40,799 nt of DNA from Nitrospirota bacterium (GCA_003228495.1 QIDY01000043.1:1-40799); one strand, 5' to 3'; positions 19,769-29,221 are shown, counted from the stretch's first letter. A program made the numbers and translations. The notes: generated from the letters alone by a model not told the origin.

Positions 19769-20765
19769 CTGCATACCCGGTTGACGCCACTACATACAAT
19801 GGGGAGTATCTTCGCTCATCTTTTTGGGCGCATAGGGGCGAGGATCTTTGGCAACGGCATTTTCAAGGACACGGTAAAAAAGCAGGCCCCTCGAAGTGGA
19901 GGTGCGTCTGTTCAATCGAAACGTGAATTCATTGAGATAGGTATCCAGGTTCATCGGATCAATTCTGCCGTGATAGGTTCCGTAGTACCAGTGCTTGAGG
20001 AGCGAGGCAACCCGGTGAACGCGCGGCAATAGTTCATCGGCATCGCCCCCGTTTTCTTCCCAAGAATATGGCTTTTTCATGGGCTGATGAATAGAGCCCT
20101 GATTCCTGACCCCACAATAACTATTCAGTCCATCGGTGACGACGGTGCTTCCTGGATTGATGTATTTTGCGACAAAGCCCTGTAGGACAGGGCCTGATCG
20201 ATCAGTAATTTTCTCCATGCGGATTCTGCCTGTTTTCTTGCCAGCAATTTGCGCAGCAACTCCGATAAGCTGCTTATTGTTTTCCCCACCGAGGAACACT
20301 TCATCGACCTCTATTGCTCCAGTCAAACGATCCTGATGGGGGCGAACCATGGCTATGCGTAGTTTGTGCAATATTCTCCATGCCGTTTCGTGGCGCTTCA
20401 TTCCCACAGCCCGCTGTAAGCCAATCGCACTGATACCCGTTTTTTGATTCGTGAGCCACCAGATAGCTTGGAACCAAATGTCCAGGGAAATTTTGGTGTC
20501 TTGGAAAATTGTTCCGGCCAAGATAGAAATTTGGAAATCGCAATCAGCGCACTTGAGAACGGGGCGGTTCCTTCTCCTCCACAGACGCATCGACTGACAG
20601 CGAGGACATTGGACTCCACTGGGCCACCGGATCTTTTCCAAATAATCACGGCAGGATGCCTCGTCCGGAAAACGCTTGAGCCATTCTCCACTAGTCCTCG
20701 GGGATTCCCGCATACGTACATTCAATACAATCCCTCGTGGTTAGTGGTGTCAACCGGGTATGCAG
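19769..20765 (-). mobile_element. IS1595-type insertion sequence (complete, with TIRs)
   Basis: Inverted repeats CTGCATACCCGGTTGACGCCACTA (19769-19792) and its complement at 20742-20765 (23/24), enclosing the transposase; flanked by 9-nt AGAAAGTAG at 19759-19767 and 20766-20774. Confidence 0.88.
19790..20725 (-). CDS. IS1595 family transposase (ISXO2-like DDE domain)
   Basis: N-terminal zinc ribbon CPRCQSMRLWRRRNRPVLKCADCDFQISILAGTIFQDTK and IEVDEVFLGGENN...GSTVVTDGLNSY. Confidence 0.92.
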   Translation of the reverse strand: MNVRMRESPRTSGEWLKRFPDEASCRDYLEKIRWPSGVQCPRCQSMRLWRRRNRPVLKCADCDFQISILAGTIFQDTKISLDIWFQAIWWLTNQKTGISAIGLQRAVGMKRHETAWRILHKLRIAMVRPHQDRLTGAIEVDEVFLGGENNKQLIGVAAQIAGKKTGRIRMEKITDRSGPVLQGFVAKYINPGSTVVTDGLNSYCGVRNQGSIHQPMKKPYSWEENGGDADELLPRVHRVASLLKHWYYGTYHGRIDPMNLDTYLNEFTFRLNRRTSTSRGLLFYRVLENAVAKDPRPYAPKKMSEDTPHCM

Positions 20766-20940
20766 AGAAAGTAGCACTCCTGTTTCCTCGCGTGCCTGAC
20801 GTTTTACGCCATCTGTTGGCTTGACATAACCTGACGGATGCAATACATCCTCCATATAACCATTTGTAGGGAATTGCAATGGACAACGGGCGGGATTTTC
20901 CGGGATGAATATTTTTATTCGCAGGGATGAGGAGGTGGAT

Positions 20941-21729
20941 ATGACACGGTGGGTAGCGATTGCCTTGATGCTCATAATAGGTCTATCGGGTTGCATGGTG
21001 TCGAAGAGCAAATATGACGGGGCCGTATCCGATATGGAATCGGCTAAGGTTCAGTTGGAAAAGGGCAGAATGCATCAGGAAGCTCTTGAGGAACAAATTC
21101 GAAATCTCAAAGGGCTCAACGAAAAAATTTCCACCGATTTGGAGGTGATGACCACAGAAGTGCAACGCATCAAGGAAGGGCGAAAAAACGAACATACTTT
21201 GCTTGAAACGCGTGAACGTGAACTGGATCAGGAAAAGACTCAACTGCGTTCGAAGTTACGTGCAATTTCCGCACAGTATCTAAAAGTGAAGTCACAAAAT
21301 ACCGCGCTCAAAAAGACCGTATTGCGATATAAAAAAGAACTCAAAGGCTCTCAGAAATCCAGCATGCAAGGGACAACGAGAGGGGGGATATCCTCAAAGC
21401 CAACCTCTTCTGATGTCGTGGCCTCCAAGGCGAAACCCTCGACTACTGGGCCATTGAAGGTGGCGATGCCTTCCAAGCCTAAAACACCAAAAATTGCCAT
21501 TCCACCCGTGCTTCCAAAAGTTGCCACCAATTTGGTAAATATCAATAAGGCCTCAGTCAGCGATCTGGTCTTAACGCTGGGGTTGAGCCGGGCAATGGCC
21601 GAAGAATTGGTGTCCAACCGCCCGTATCGTTTGCGTGGGGAATTGGTGGCCAAAAATGTGATTCCTAAGGCAACGTTTGATGAGATCAAAGGCCGTATCA
21701 CTGCCTCCCCAATCACTGCCTCCCCATAA
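20941..21729 (+). CDS. Coiled-coil lipoprotein with C-terminal helix-hairpin-helix (ComEA-like) domain
   Basis: MTRWVAIALMLIIGLSGCMVSKSKYD lipobox; long coiled coil; LVNINKASVSDLVLTLGLSRAMAEELVSNRPYR. Confidence 0.75.
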   Translation: MTRWVAIALMLIIGLSGCMVSKSKYDGAVSDMESAKVQLEKGRMHQEALEEQIRNLKGLNEKISTDLEVMTTEVQRIKEGRKNEHTLLETRERELDQEKTQLRSKLRAISAQYLKVKSQNTALKKTVLRYKKELKGSQKSSMQGTTRGGISSKPTSSDVVASKAKPSTTGPLKVAMPSKPKTPKIAIPPVLPKVATNLVNINKASVSDLVLTLGLSRAMAEELVSNRPYRLRGELVAKNVIPKATFDEIKGRITASPITASP

Positions 21730-21730
21730 G

Positions 21731-22031
21731 GAAAAAGTGAAAAGTAAGAAGTGAAAAGAGAAGTCTTTAGGTCTTTCCCCCTCATTCGGGTTCCCGTCTT
21801 TGTCGGGACTCTTTAGGGTTCGCGCAACAATAACTTCCCATTTTCACATCCCATCTTCAGGTCATCTTGGGCCGATCTTCACTCACACCATCCTCAACGT
21901 AGGCCTGCCTACGCTTGCGGTTGTGCTCCCTCAGGTCGACCCCATCTGTCCCCAATTTGAGCGCGAATTCTGGGAAGTTGTTGTTGCGCGAACCCTTACT
22001 TTTTATGTCTCACTTTTTACGTCTTTTAAGC
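21731..22031. repeat. Heptad repeat array D (two inverted arms with inserted MITE-like element)
   Basis: + arm gtgaaaa gtaagaa gtgaaaa (from 21737); - arm reads gtaaaaa gtgagac ataaaaa gtaag (about 21996-22025). Confidence 0.75.
21815..21996. mobile_element. 182-bp MITE-like element
   Basis: 26-bp terminal inverted repeats AGGGTTCGCGCAACAATAACTTCCCA / TGGGAAGTTGTTGTTGCGCGAACCCT (25/26), internal hairpin CGTAGGC-CT-GCCTACG at 21898-21913, no transposase ORF. Confidence 0.72.
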
Positions 22032-22743
22032 AGCGGTCTTCGAGGATTTGGCCGTCTTGCAGATGGATGAGGCGATCTGTTTGATGGGACAGTTTTTCAT
22101 TGTGGGTAACCAGGATAAACGCGGTCCCATGAATCTCATTTAACTTTCGTAATACGTTGAACAGTTCTTCCCCTGTGTGTGTATCCAGATTGCCTGTGGG
22201 TTCGTCCGCCAGGACCAGGTCAGGTTGACGGATCAGTGCGCGGGCTACCGCAACGCGTTGTTGCTCTCCTCCTGATAATTCTCCGGGCTTATGATGTAAG
22301 CGATGTGATAATCCCACTTCGGATAACAATGACGTTGCCGCTTCAATGGCCATGGCCTTGGGGATTTTTTGGATGAGTGCAGGCATGTACGCATTTTCCA
22401 GTGCGGTGAATTCAGGAAGAAGATGATGAAACTGAAATACAAAACCGATTCGTTGATTACGAAAAGCGGCCAGAGCTATTTCACTGGCTTTGAACATATT
22501 TTTCCCTTCAAATAGCACTTCTCCGTTTGTCGGGCGATCCAAGGTTCCCAGGATATGCAGTAGGGTACTTTTCCCGGCTCCTGAAGCCCCGATGATGGCC
22601 ACCATTTCCGCTCGCTGAATGGTCATCGTAATGCCATTGAGGACATGCACGGTTTGGTTGCCCATTTGGAATGACCGCTGAAGATTGTCGACCTGAACCA
22701 ACGGAGTTGGTTCTGCCGATTGAGGAGCATCAGTGTCATTCAT
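22003..22743 (-). CDS. lolD: Lipoprotein-releasing system ATP-binding protein
   Basis: IIGASGAGKSTLLHILGTLDRPTNGEV, LSGGEQQRVAVARALIRQPDLVLADEPTGNLD. Confidence 0.94.
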   Translation of the reverse strand: MNDTDAPQSAEPTPLVQVDNLQRSFQMGNQTVHVLNGITMTIQRAEMVAIIGASGAGKSTLLHILGTLDRPTNGEVLFEGKNMFKASEIALAAFRNQRIGFVFQFHHLLPEFTALENAYMPALIQKIPKAMAIEAATSLLSEVGLSHRLHHKPGELSGGEQQRVAVARALIRQPDLVLADEPTGNLDTHTGEELFNVLRKLNEIHGTAFILVTHNEKLSHQTDRLIHLQDGQILEDRCLKDVKSET

Positions 22744-24019
22744 AACGAAGAGCGCTGACGGGATCTAACTTGGCGGCTTGCCATGAGGGATAAAACGTGG
22801 CAGCGAAACTGATGAGAATCGCTGAAGTGGCCACTAACACCACATCTAATGGAAGAATGTGAACCGGAATGCGGGAAATATAGTAGACCGATGCATCGAA
22901 GGTCCAATAGTTTTGGATAAGCCATAAGAACGAATAGCCTAAAGGGACTCCGATGCTGGTTCCGACCAATCCAATAACCACTCCGTTGAGCATGAAAATT
23001 CGCATGATCGATCGCGGGGTTGCACCCATGGCTTTGAGGATAGCGATCTCCCGTTGTTTTTCGTTCACAATCATCGTTAGGGTGCCGACGATATTGAAGG
23101 ATGCCACAAACGTGATTAACACCAAGAGCAGGAACATCATGGTTTTTTCTAATTTTAAGGCGGAAAATAAATTACGATTGAGCTGCATCCAATCTCGTGC
23201 CATGAAGTCCAAACCGAGTGCGGTTTCCAGGCGTTGGCCAATTTCTTGTGCTAAAAAGACATCATTCACTTTTACTTGAATACCGGTTACGGAATCGTCA
23301 AGTCCAAAGAATTTTTGGGCTTCTTCTAAGCTGATGTAGGAGAGAGAGGAATCATATTCAAACATGCCCGATTCGAAGATACCCACTACCGTAAAGGGCC
23401 GAATTTTCGGGGTCATCGTGAACGATTTGATCGGACCGACAGGGGAGACCACGTTGATCGAATCACCGATAAACACACCCAGTCGCATTGACAGTTCTTG
23501 GCCGAGAATAATGCCTGGACGATTCGCCGGTGGCACAGATGTTTTCCCGGAAAGTGGTCGGCCCTGTTCGGGTCGCACGAATGACGGATCTTGTAAACCC
23601 GCTAAATCGCCGAATTTCATATTGTCTTGTAAGTCCGTGACTTTGGCCTCTTGTTCGGATTGAATCCCTCGCAAAATCACCCCTTGCACACTGCTTTTAG
23701 AAGAGATAAGGACTTGTTTGAAAATGAACGGTGCTGCGGCTACCACGTCGGGAACGGCTTCAATTTGTTGAAGGACCTCGCCATAATTTTTCATGTCATT
23801 GGTTCCGCGTTCCTGCACGATGATATGGGCGGTGGTGCCGAGAATTTTGGCCTGGAGATCTTCCTTGAATCCGGTCATGATGCCCAGAGTGCCAATCAGG
23901 GCCGCCACGCCTAAGGTAATTCCAGTGATGGAGATGAAGGTGTTGAGCGAGATCGTGCGTTGTCGGCGTTTGGCCCGCAAATACCGCAGGCCAATGATCA
24001 TTTCATAGGGCAAGGTCAC
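22736..24019 (-). CDS. lolC: Lipoprotein-releasing system permease LolC/LolE
   Basis: GLRYLRAKRRQRTISLNTFISITGITLGVAALI, FtsX-like C-terminus ...YPSWQAAKLDPVSALRYE; adjacent to lolD. Confidence 0.92.
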   Translation of the reverse strand: MTLPYEMIIGLRYLRAKRRQRTISLNTFISITGITLGVAALIGTLGIMTGFKEDLQAKILGTTAHIIVQERGTNDMKNYGEVLQQIEAVPDVVAAAPFIFKQVLISSKSSVQGVILRGIQSEQEAKVTDLQDNMKFGDLAGLQDPSFVRPEQGRPLSGKTSVPPANRPGIILGQELSMRLGVFIGDSINVVSPVGPIKSFTMTPKIRPFTVVGIFESGMFEYDSSLSYISLEEAQKFFGLDDSVTGIQVKVNDVFLAQEIGQRLETALGLDFMARDWMQLNRNLFSALKLEKTMMFLLLVLITFVASFNIVGTLTMIVNEKQREIAILKAMGATPRSIMRIFMLNGVVIGLVGTSIGVPLGYSFLWLIQNYWTFDASVYYISRIPVHILPLDVVLVATSAILISFAATFYPSWQAAKLDPVSALRYE

Positions 24020-25503
24020 GAGGCGTGGTCCGGTCGCAATTGAGGAAAGAGGATGACATCACGGATGGAGGCTTGGTTTGTCAACAGCATCACCAAGCGG
24101 TCAATGCCGATGCCTTCCCCGGCTGTAGGTGGCATGCCATATTCCAGTGCGCGAACGAAATCTTCATCTAGGTAATGAGCCTCTTCATCGCCTGCGTCAC
24201 GGAGGGCTACTTGGGCCTCAAATCGTTGACGTTGGTCGATAGGGTCGTTCAATTCGGAAAAGCCGTTGGCGATTTCCCGCCCACCGATGAACAGTTCAAA
24301 TCTATCGGTAAGGGCGGGATTAGATTCTTTTTTGCGAGCCAACGGAGAAATTTCAAGCGGAAAATCCGTAATAAATGTAGGTTGAATAAGGGTAGGTTCT
24401 ACTGTTTCTTCAAAGAGACTAACGAGAAGATCGACATGGCTGGCCTTGGGTGACACGGCCACTCCCAATGTCTTCGCCGCCTGTATCGCTTGATGGTGAT
24501 CGGAAAGAACTGCCTTGTCCAACTTTCCGACTTCCACAAGGGAGTCAAAGTAGGAGAGACGTGTCCAGGGGGGAGCCAGATTGATCTGTTGCCCCTGGTA
24601 ATCCACTGTTGCGTTGCCGCAGACCTCCACACTTAGTTGATGGAACAATTGTTCGGTGAGGTCCATCAGATCATGATAATCGGCATAGGCCTGATAAAAT
24701 TCCAGCATTGTAAATTCCGGATTATGAATGGTGGAAATACCTTCATTTCGGAAATTGCGATTGATTTCGAAAACCCGTCGAAATCCGCCAACGATGAGGC
24801 GTTTGAGATAGAGTTCCGGGGCAACGCGTAAATACAAGTCTACATCCAAGGTGTTGTGGTGAGTCACGAAGGGGCGGGCTATGGCGCCCCCGGGAATAGG
24901 GTGCATCATGGGCGTTTCCACTTCAAGAAATCCCCGTTCGGTCAAAAAGGTTCGGATGGTCGAGATAATGCGACTGCGGGTGCGAAACACCTGATGAACC
25001 GTAGGATTGGCAATCAGGTCCACATATCGTTGGCGATAGCGGGTTTCGATATCCGTCAGCCCATGCCATTTTTCCGGAAGCGGTCGTAGGCCTTTTGTGA
25101 GAAAAGTCAGTGATTGAACTTCGACCGTGAGTTCGTTGGTCTTCGTCCGGAAGAGCCGGCCTTCCACGCCAATCCAATCACCCAAGTCCAAGGATTGGCA
25201 GATTTCATATGTTTGGTCTCCAAGCAGGTCTTTTTTTAGATAGACTTGTAGCCGATGGCCTTCTTCCTGCAACCCTGCAAATGCCGCTTTGCCAAAGCGG
25301 CGCATTGCGATAATGCGCCCAGCAACCTGGCATGAAATAGGCGTGGTTTCTAATTCTTCCTTTGGCAACGATGCATAGGTCTGCAAAATTGTTTCGAAGG
25401 TGTGAGTGGTCGAAAAGCTTGTGCCAAAGGGCCGAAGGCCTTTGTCTTCAAGTACGCGAAGTTTGTCTAACCGTTGCTGTTGTTGTTCGTTTAATTCATC
25501 CAT
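24016..25503 (-). CDS. lysS: Lysyl-tRNA synthetase class II
   Basis: RYRQRYVDLIANP, FLTERGFLEVETPMMHPIPGGAIARPF, GIGIDRLVMLLTNQASIRDVILFP. Confidence 0.96.
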   Translation of the reverse strand: MDELNEQQQQRLDKLRVLEDKGLRPFGTSFSTTHTFETILQTYASLPKEELETTPISCQVAGRIIAMRRFGKAAFAGLQEEGHRLQVYLKKDLLGDQTYEICQSLDLGDWIGVEGRLFRTKTNELTVEVQSLTFLTKGLRPLPEKWHGLTDIETRYRQRYVDLIANPTVHQVFRTRSRIISTIRTFLTERGFLEVETPMMHPIPGGAIARPFVTHHNTLDVDLYLRVAPELYLKRLIVGGFRRVFEINRNFRNEGISTIHNPEFTMLEFYQAYADYHDLMDLTEQLFHQLSVEVCGNATVDYQGQQINLAPPWTRLSYFDSLVEVGKLDKAVLSDHHQAIQAAKTLGVAVSPKASHVDLLVSLFEETVEPTLIQPTFITDFPLEISPLARKKESNPALTDRFELFIGGREIANGFSELNDPIDQRQRFEAQVALRDAGDEEAHYLDEDFVRALEYGMPPTAGEGIGIDRLVMLLTNQASIRDVILFPQLRPDHAS

Positions 25504-25634
25504 ACCGTATCATTTGGTGTGAGGTGAACAGGAAGGGACGTACGAGGTTGTAGGGTGGAGGAAATACCGGATAATGGTCACCTTAACATGGCCTAGAGAG
25601 TGCTAGATGCCAGAAGCCCCAAAATTCTTTGCTC

Positions 25635-26757
25635 TTATAGGGTCGATTGATGAATGTTTTTTGAAGCTTTCATAGTGAGATAGGCTTCAATAAAAGGATC
25701 GAGTGCGCCATCCATGACTGAGGCAAGATTGCCGGACTCATGATTGGTTCGGTGATCTTTTACCATTTGATAGGGTTGAAAGACATAGGATCTGATCTGA
25801 CTCCCCCAGGAAATATCCTTTTTTTCGCCAATGATATTTTGAAACTCGGCGTCTTTCTTTTGCTGCTCTAATTCATACAATTTCGCTTTCATCACTCGCA
25901 TGGCCCCGATACGATTTTGCAATTGCGAGCGTTCGTTCTGGCATTGGACGACGATGCCCGTGGGGAGGTGGGTCATGCGAATGGCCGTTTCGACTTTGTT
26001 GACGTTTTGCCCTCCTGCGCCGCCAGCCCGGAAGGTGTCGATTCTCAGATCCTTATCATCAATGGCAATTTCAATTTCATCATCCAACTCCGGGTACACC
26101 CCCACGGCCACAAAGGAGGTATGCCGACGTTTGTTCGCATCAAATGGCGAAATCCGGACGAGACGATGGACGCCAGCTTCCGATCGTAAATAGCCATAGG
26201 CCAGTGGTCCCGTAATGCCTAAGGTCGCGCTTTTGATGCCGGCCTCATCGCCGGGCTGTAAATCAATCGTGTCCACCTTGTAGTTGCGTTCTTGTGCCCA
26301 TCGGACATACATGCGCATCAGCATCTGGGCCCAGTCTTGCGACTCGGTTCCACCAGCGCCCGGGTTGATGCTAAGAATCGCGTTATTGCGATCATGTTCG
26401 TCGGATAAGAGCTTCTCCAGCCGCCATGTTTCCAGGGAGCTTTCAATTGCTTGAATGCCGGTTTTCCATTCGGCTTCCAATTCCGGGTCTTCCTGTTGCC
26501 CAAGCAGATCAAGAATGGCAAGCAGATCATCCCGTTGTTGTTCCAGGAGTTGTTGGCGGTGGAGCTGACTTTCAAGCTCAGCTTGTCGTCGTCCTACCTT
26601 TGCCGCATGGGCGGGATCATTCCAAAAGTCTGGCTGGGAGGTCTCCTGCTGGATTTCGTCGAGTTCGGATGTCAGACGAGGGAGGTCAAAGATACCTCCG
26701 GAAATCTATGATATGGCCGTTAATTTTGTCCATGCGAGGGCGAATGTCTTCGAGCAT
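25635..26757 (-). CDS. prfB: Peptide chain release factor 2 (programmed +1 frameshift)
   Basis: Zero frame [23 protein letters not shown]-stop from 26757; in-frame TGA at 26686-26688 within CGG AGG TAT CTT TGA C; +1 frame continues [15 protein letters not shown]... into the 25635 ORF with [10 protein letters not shown]. Confidence 0.94.
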
Positions 26758-26796
26758 GTGTGGCGTTCCTCTCGTTACGTCTAGTGTAAAGCAATG

Positions 26797-28386
26797 CTAC
26801 GTTCTTTTTGGTGGAGATGTCTTCCTTCGACCGGCTATCAAAAAGAATCCCGTCAGTATAACACAACTCCAACTAAAGACATCCCCATACTGCGTATAAA
26901 ATGTGGATGTTGATGTGCGGAGAGGGATGGTGCCTGTCACAGTCTGTTGGGAAAAAATCGGTGTCTTTGCCAGAATGCGACCATCCGGACCGATAAATCC
27001 GGAAATGCCGGTGTTGGCCGCACGTGCGAAGGCCCGGTGATTTTCAACGGCACGAAATACCGCCATGGAAAAATGTTGATAGGGTGCCGCCGAGTCGCCG
27101 AACCAGGCGTCATTGGTAAGGGTGACGAGAAAGTTAGCGCCTTCCTTGGTCATTTGTCGTACGAGATCGGGAAATATGATTTCGAAACAAATGGGGACAC
27201 CAAATGTAGCATGCGACTCGGAAGGTTGATCGGGAAGGTGCAGGGTCATGGGGCCATGCCCAGGCTTGAAATCGCCAATGCCGACTACAAGTTTTTCCAG
27301 AAAGAACAACAATGATTTTAAGGGAATGTATTCGCCAAAGGGCACCAGATGGCGCTTGTCATAACGTCCGGTCAACAATTTTTCCGGAGACAACATATAA
27401 GCGCTATTGAGCAAATATGGGCTTCCGTCCGGTTCAAAGCGAAGGGTGGGACTTCCAAAGAGCAAGGGGCTTTGGCTGTCTCGAAGAATAGTCAGAATGA
27501 TTTTCTGGTAATCCAGTTCTTTCTCAAAGAAAAATGGTGTCGCGGCTTCCGGCCAAATAAGCAGGTCAAGGTTTTGACCTGCTTGTCGACTGAGGGTGAT
27601 ATAGCGCCTGAGAGTTTCGTCTATGTAGGTCTTATCCCATTTCTTGTCTTGGGTAATATTGGGTTGAACGAGACCGATGGACAAGGATCTGGCTGATCGA
27701 TCCAACATGGTTTGCTGATTGATCTGCCAATGGCCATAGGCGAGGGAGACAATTAAAATTATTAAAAAGGTCGAAACTGGTTGCCAAGGGAAAGAAACCA
27801 CTCCGTCTTTTTTCCGACACCACGTCTGCCACATCCACCTCAACATTGATGTAAGAAAGACATTGCCCATGACAACGATAAAGGACACACCATACACGCC
27901 GGCAATGTCGGAAACTTGGATGACAGGTAGCCATTGATATTGTGAATATCCAAGCAGAGTCCAAGGAAATCCGCTTAAGGCATAGGTGCGGAGATATTCT
28001 AATGAGACCCACAAGGAAGGTGCTCCCAGCCATAGCCAGCCAGGGAATTGGTGTTGAAAGGTCACGTAACCCCAGGCGTAGATACCCCAAAAAAGACCGA
28101 GATAGATGGCGAGTAGGAGCATCAAAAGGACACTCACGGCATACGGCACTTGCCCATACTGATTCATGGCGGTGATGACCCAAGGAATTGTTCCGACAAA
28201 GGCGATGGCACCAGTCAGCCAGCCGTAGGGAAAGGCTTTGGCCGCGGTTACATCGGTGAGAGCCCAGTGCAGTGGCACTAGAAGCCCCCAGGCCAGCCAG
28301 CCCAGATCGAAGTCTGGAAAACACAGTGGATGCAGCAGCCCGGTCAGGCCGACAGCAAGAAGGCGAGTGAGAGAGGTTGATTGCAC
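26797..28386 (-). CDS. lnt: Apolipoprotein N-acyltransferase
   Basis: LLVPLHWAL, LSGFPWTLLGYSQY, IGLVQPNITQDKKWD, LIWPEAATPFF, VPFGEYIPL, TNDAWFGDSAAPYQHF. Confidence 0.94.
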   Translation of the reverse strand: MQSTSLTRLLAVGLTGLLHPLCFPDFDLGWLAWGLLVPLHWALTDVTAAKAFPYGWLTGAIAFVGTIPWVITAMNQYGQVPYAVSVLLMLLLAIYLGLFWGIYAWGYVTFQHQFPGWLWLGAPSLWVSLEYLRTYALSGFPWTLLGYSQYQWLPVIQVSDIAGVYGVSFIVVMGNVFLTSMLRWMWQTWCRKKDGVVSFPWQPVSTFLIILIVSLAYGHWQINQQTMLDRSARSLSIGLVQPNITQDKKWDKTYIDETLRRYITLSRQAGQNLDLLIWPEAATPFFFEKELDYQKIILTILRDSQSPLLFGSPTLRFEPDGSPYLLNSAYMLSPEKLLTGRYDKRHLVPFGEYIPLKSLLFFLEKLVVGIGDFKPGHGPMTLHLPDQPSESHATFGVPICFEIIFPDLVRQMTKEGANFLVTLTNDAWFGDSAAPYQHFSMAVFRAVENHRAFARAANTGISGFIGPDGRILAKTPIFSQQTVTGTIPLRTSTSTFYTQYGDVFSWSCVILTGFFLIAGRRKTSPPKRT

Positions 28387-28420
28387 GATGAGAGGCTACA
28401 GAGAATCAGAAAGCGGCCTG

Positions 28421-28479
28421 GTGAAAAAGAAAGAACGTGCTTGCTCTACCCTCTGGCTTCTCACACCTCATTTCTTTTG
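28421..28479. repeat. Possible degenerate heptad inverted array E
   Basis: gtgaaaa agaaaga on + strand and, on - strand, aaaagaa atgaggt gtgagaa, between vapC and lnt. Confidence 0.4.
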
Positions 28480-28506
28480 AGTAGATCAGTCTTATCATTG
28501 AATAGG

Positions 28507-28920
28507 TTAGGCCTCATGAATGATAAGCGGAATCCCTGTCAGGCCTAAATGGAAATCTGTTGACCAACAACTCTTGATTTGTAGGTGTGACATCAGGTGA
28601 AGGCCTACGGCATCGGTAAACGTGAGATCTTGATCAGAAAACTTCCGTAGAATGTCTGTCGCAGCTTTTTGCTCTCTTGGCCCGATCCCTGCCACTTTTA
28701 ACGGGACCATGGATTCAATCATTGCCAGAAACTGAATGGCCCTGGTTCGATCATATCTCCTCAAAAACCACGCATGGCCTTCAGCAAGGACCAAGGGAGT
28801 GGTAAGTAATCTTGGCGGATTGGCAAAGCGTTGACAAAAGAGGGGATGGTAACTATCTGAACGATCTAGAAAAGCAATCAGGGCTGATGTGTCGACATAT
28901 GCCTCAGGGCTTGTGGCCAT
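28507..28920 (-). CDS. PIN-domain toxin (VapC-like)
   Basis: AYVDTSALIAFLDRSD, DQDLTFTDAVGLHLM, STDFHLG acidic residues; overlaps upstream small ORF. Confidence 0.87.
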   Translation of the reverse strand: MATSPEAYVDTSALIAFLDRSDSYHPLFCQRFANPPRLLTTPLVLAEGHAWFLRRYDRTRAIQFLAMIESMVPLKVAGIGPREQKAATDILRKFSDQDLTFTDAVGLHLMSHLQIKSCWSTDFHLGLTGIPLIIHEA

Positions 28921-29131
28921 AGATGATCTCGTCGATATGCTGGCTGGACTTTAGGTCGCCGGACTCAACCATTCCTGCATAACGCATCCAGGGCTTGTCC
29001 CCATTAACGGGAATGATCGTGCGGAGAGACCGCCGTAGCAGCTTGGCGAGAGAGATTCCCAGACGTTTCGCTTCTTGCCTGGCGGCGTGATACTCCTCCC
29101 GGGTGAGACTGATTTGTGTTCGGATCATCAT
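28904..29131 (-). CDS. Ribbon-helix-helix antitoxin (VapB-like)
   Basis: MIRTQISLTREEYHAARQEAKRLGISLAKLLRRSLR RHH N-terminus, 17-nt overlap with toxin. Confidence 0.85.
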   Translation of the reverse strand: MMIRTQISLTREEYHAARQEAKRLGISLAKLLRRSLRTIIPVNGDKPWMRYAGMVESGDLKSSQHIDEIIYGHKP

Positions 29132-29160
29132 GATAACATTCTATATTAAAACGTTATCAT
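29130..29160. promoter_or_regulatory. Candidate TA operator dyad
   Basis: ATGATAAC-N15-GTTATCAT inverted repeat overlapping the antitoxin start codon. Confidence 0.6.
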
Positions 29161-29221
29161 ATGCAACATGGACAGACCCTCATCAAGTGAGAGTCAAATA
29201 GTTGGGTGAGCCAAAACGTTT

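Noticed and set aside
20691-21011. 106-aa minus-strand ORF between the IS and the HHH lipoprotein gene
   Set aside because: Crosses the IS right terminus and the lipoprotein start; no plausible start context.
21800-22084. 94-aa ORF across the MITE-like element
   Set aside because: Spans the non-coding TIR element and the lolD 3' end; no domain signal.
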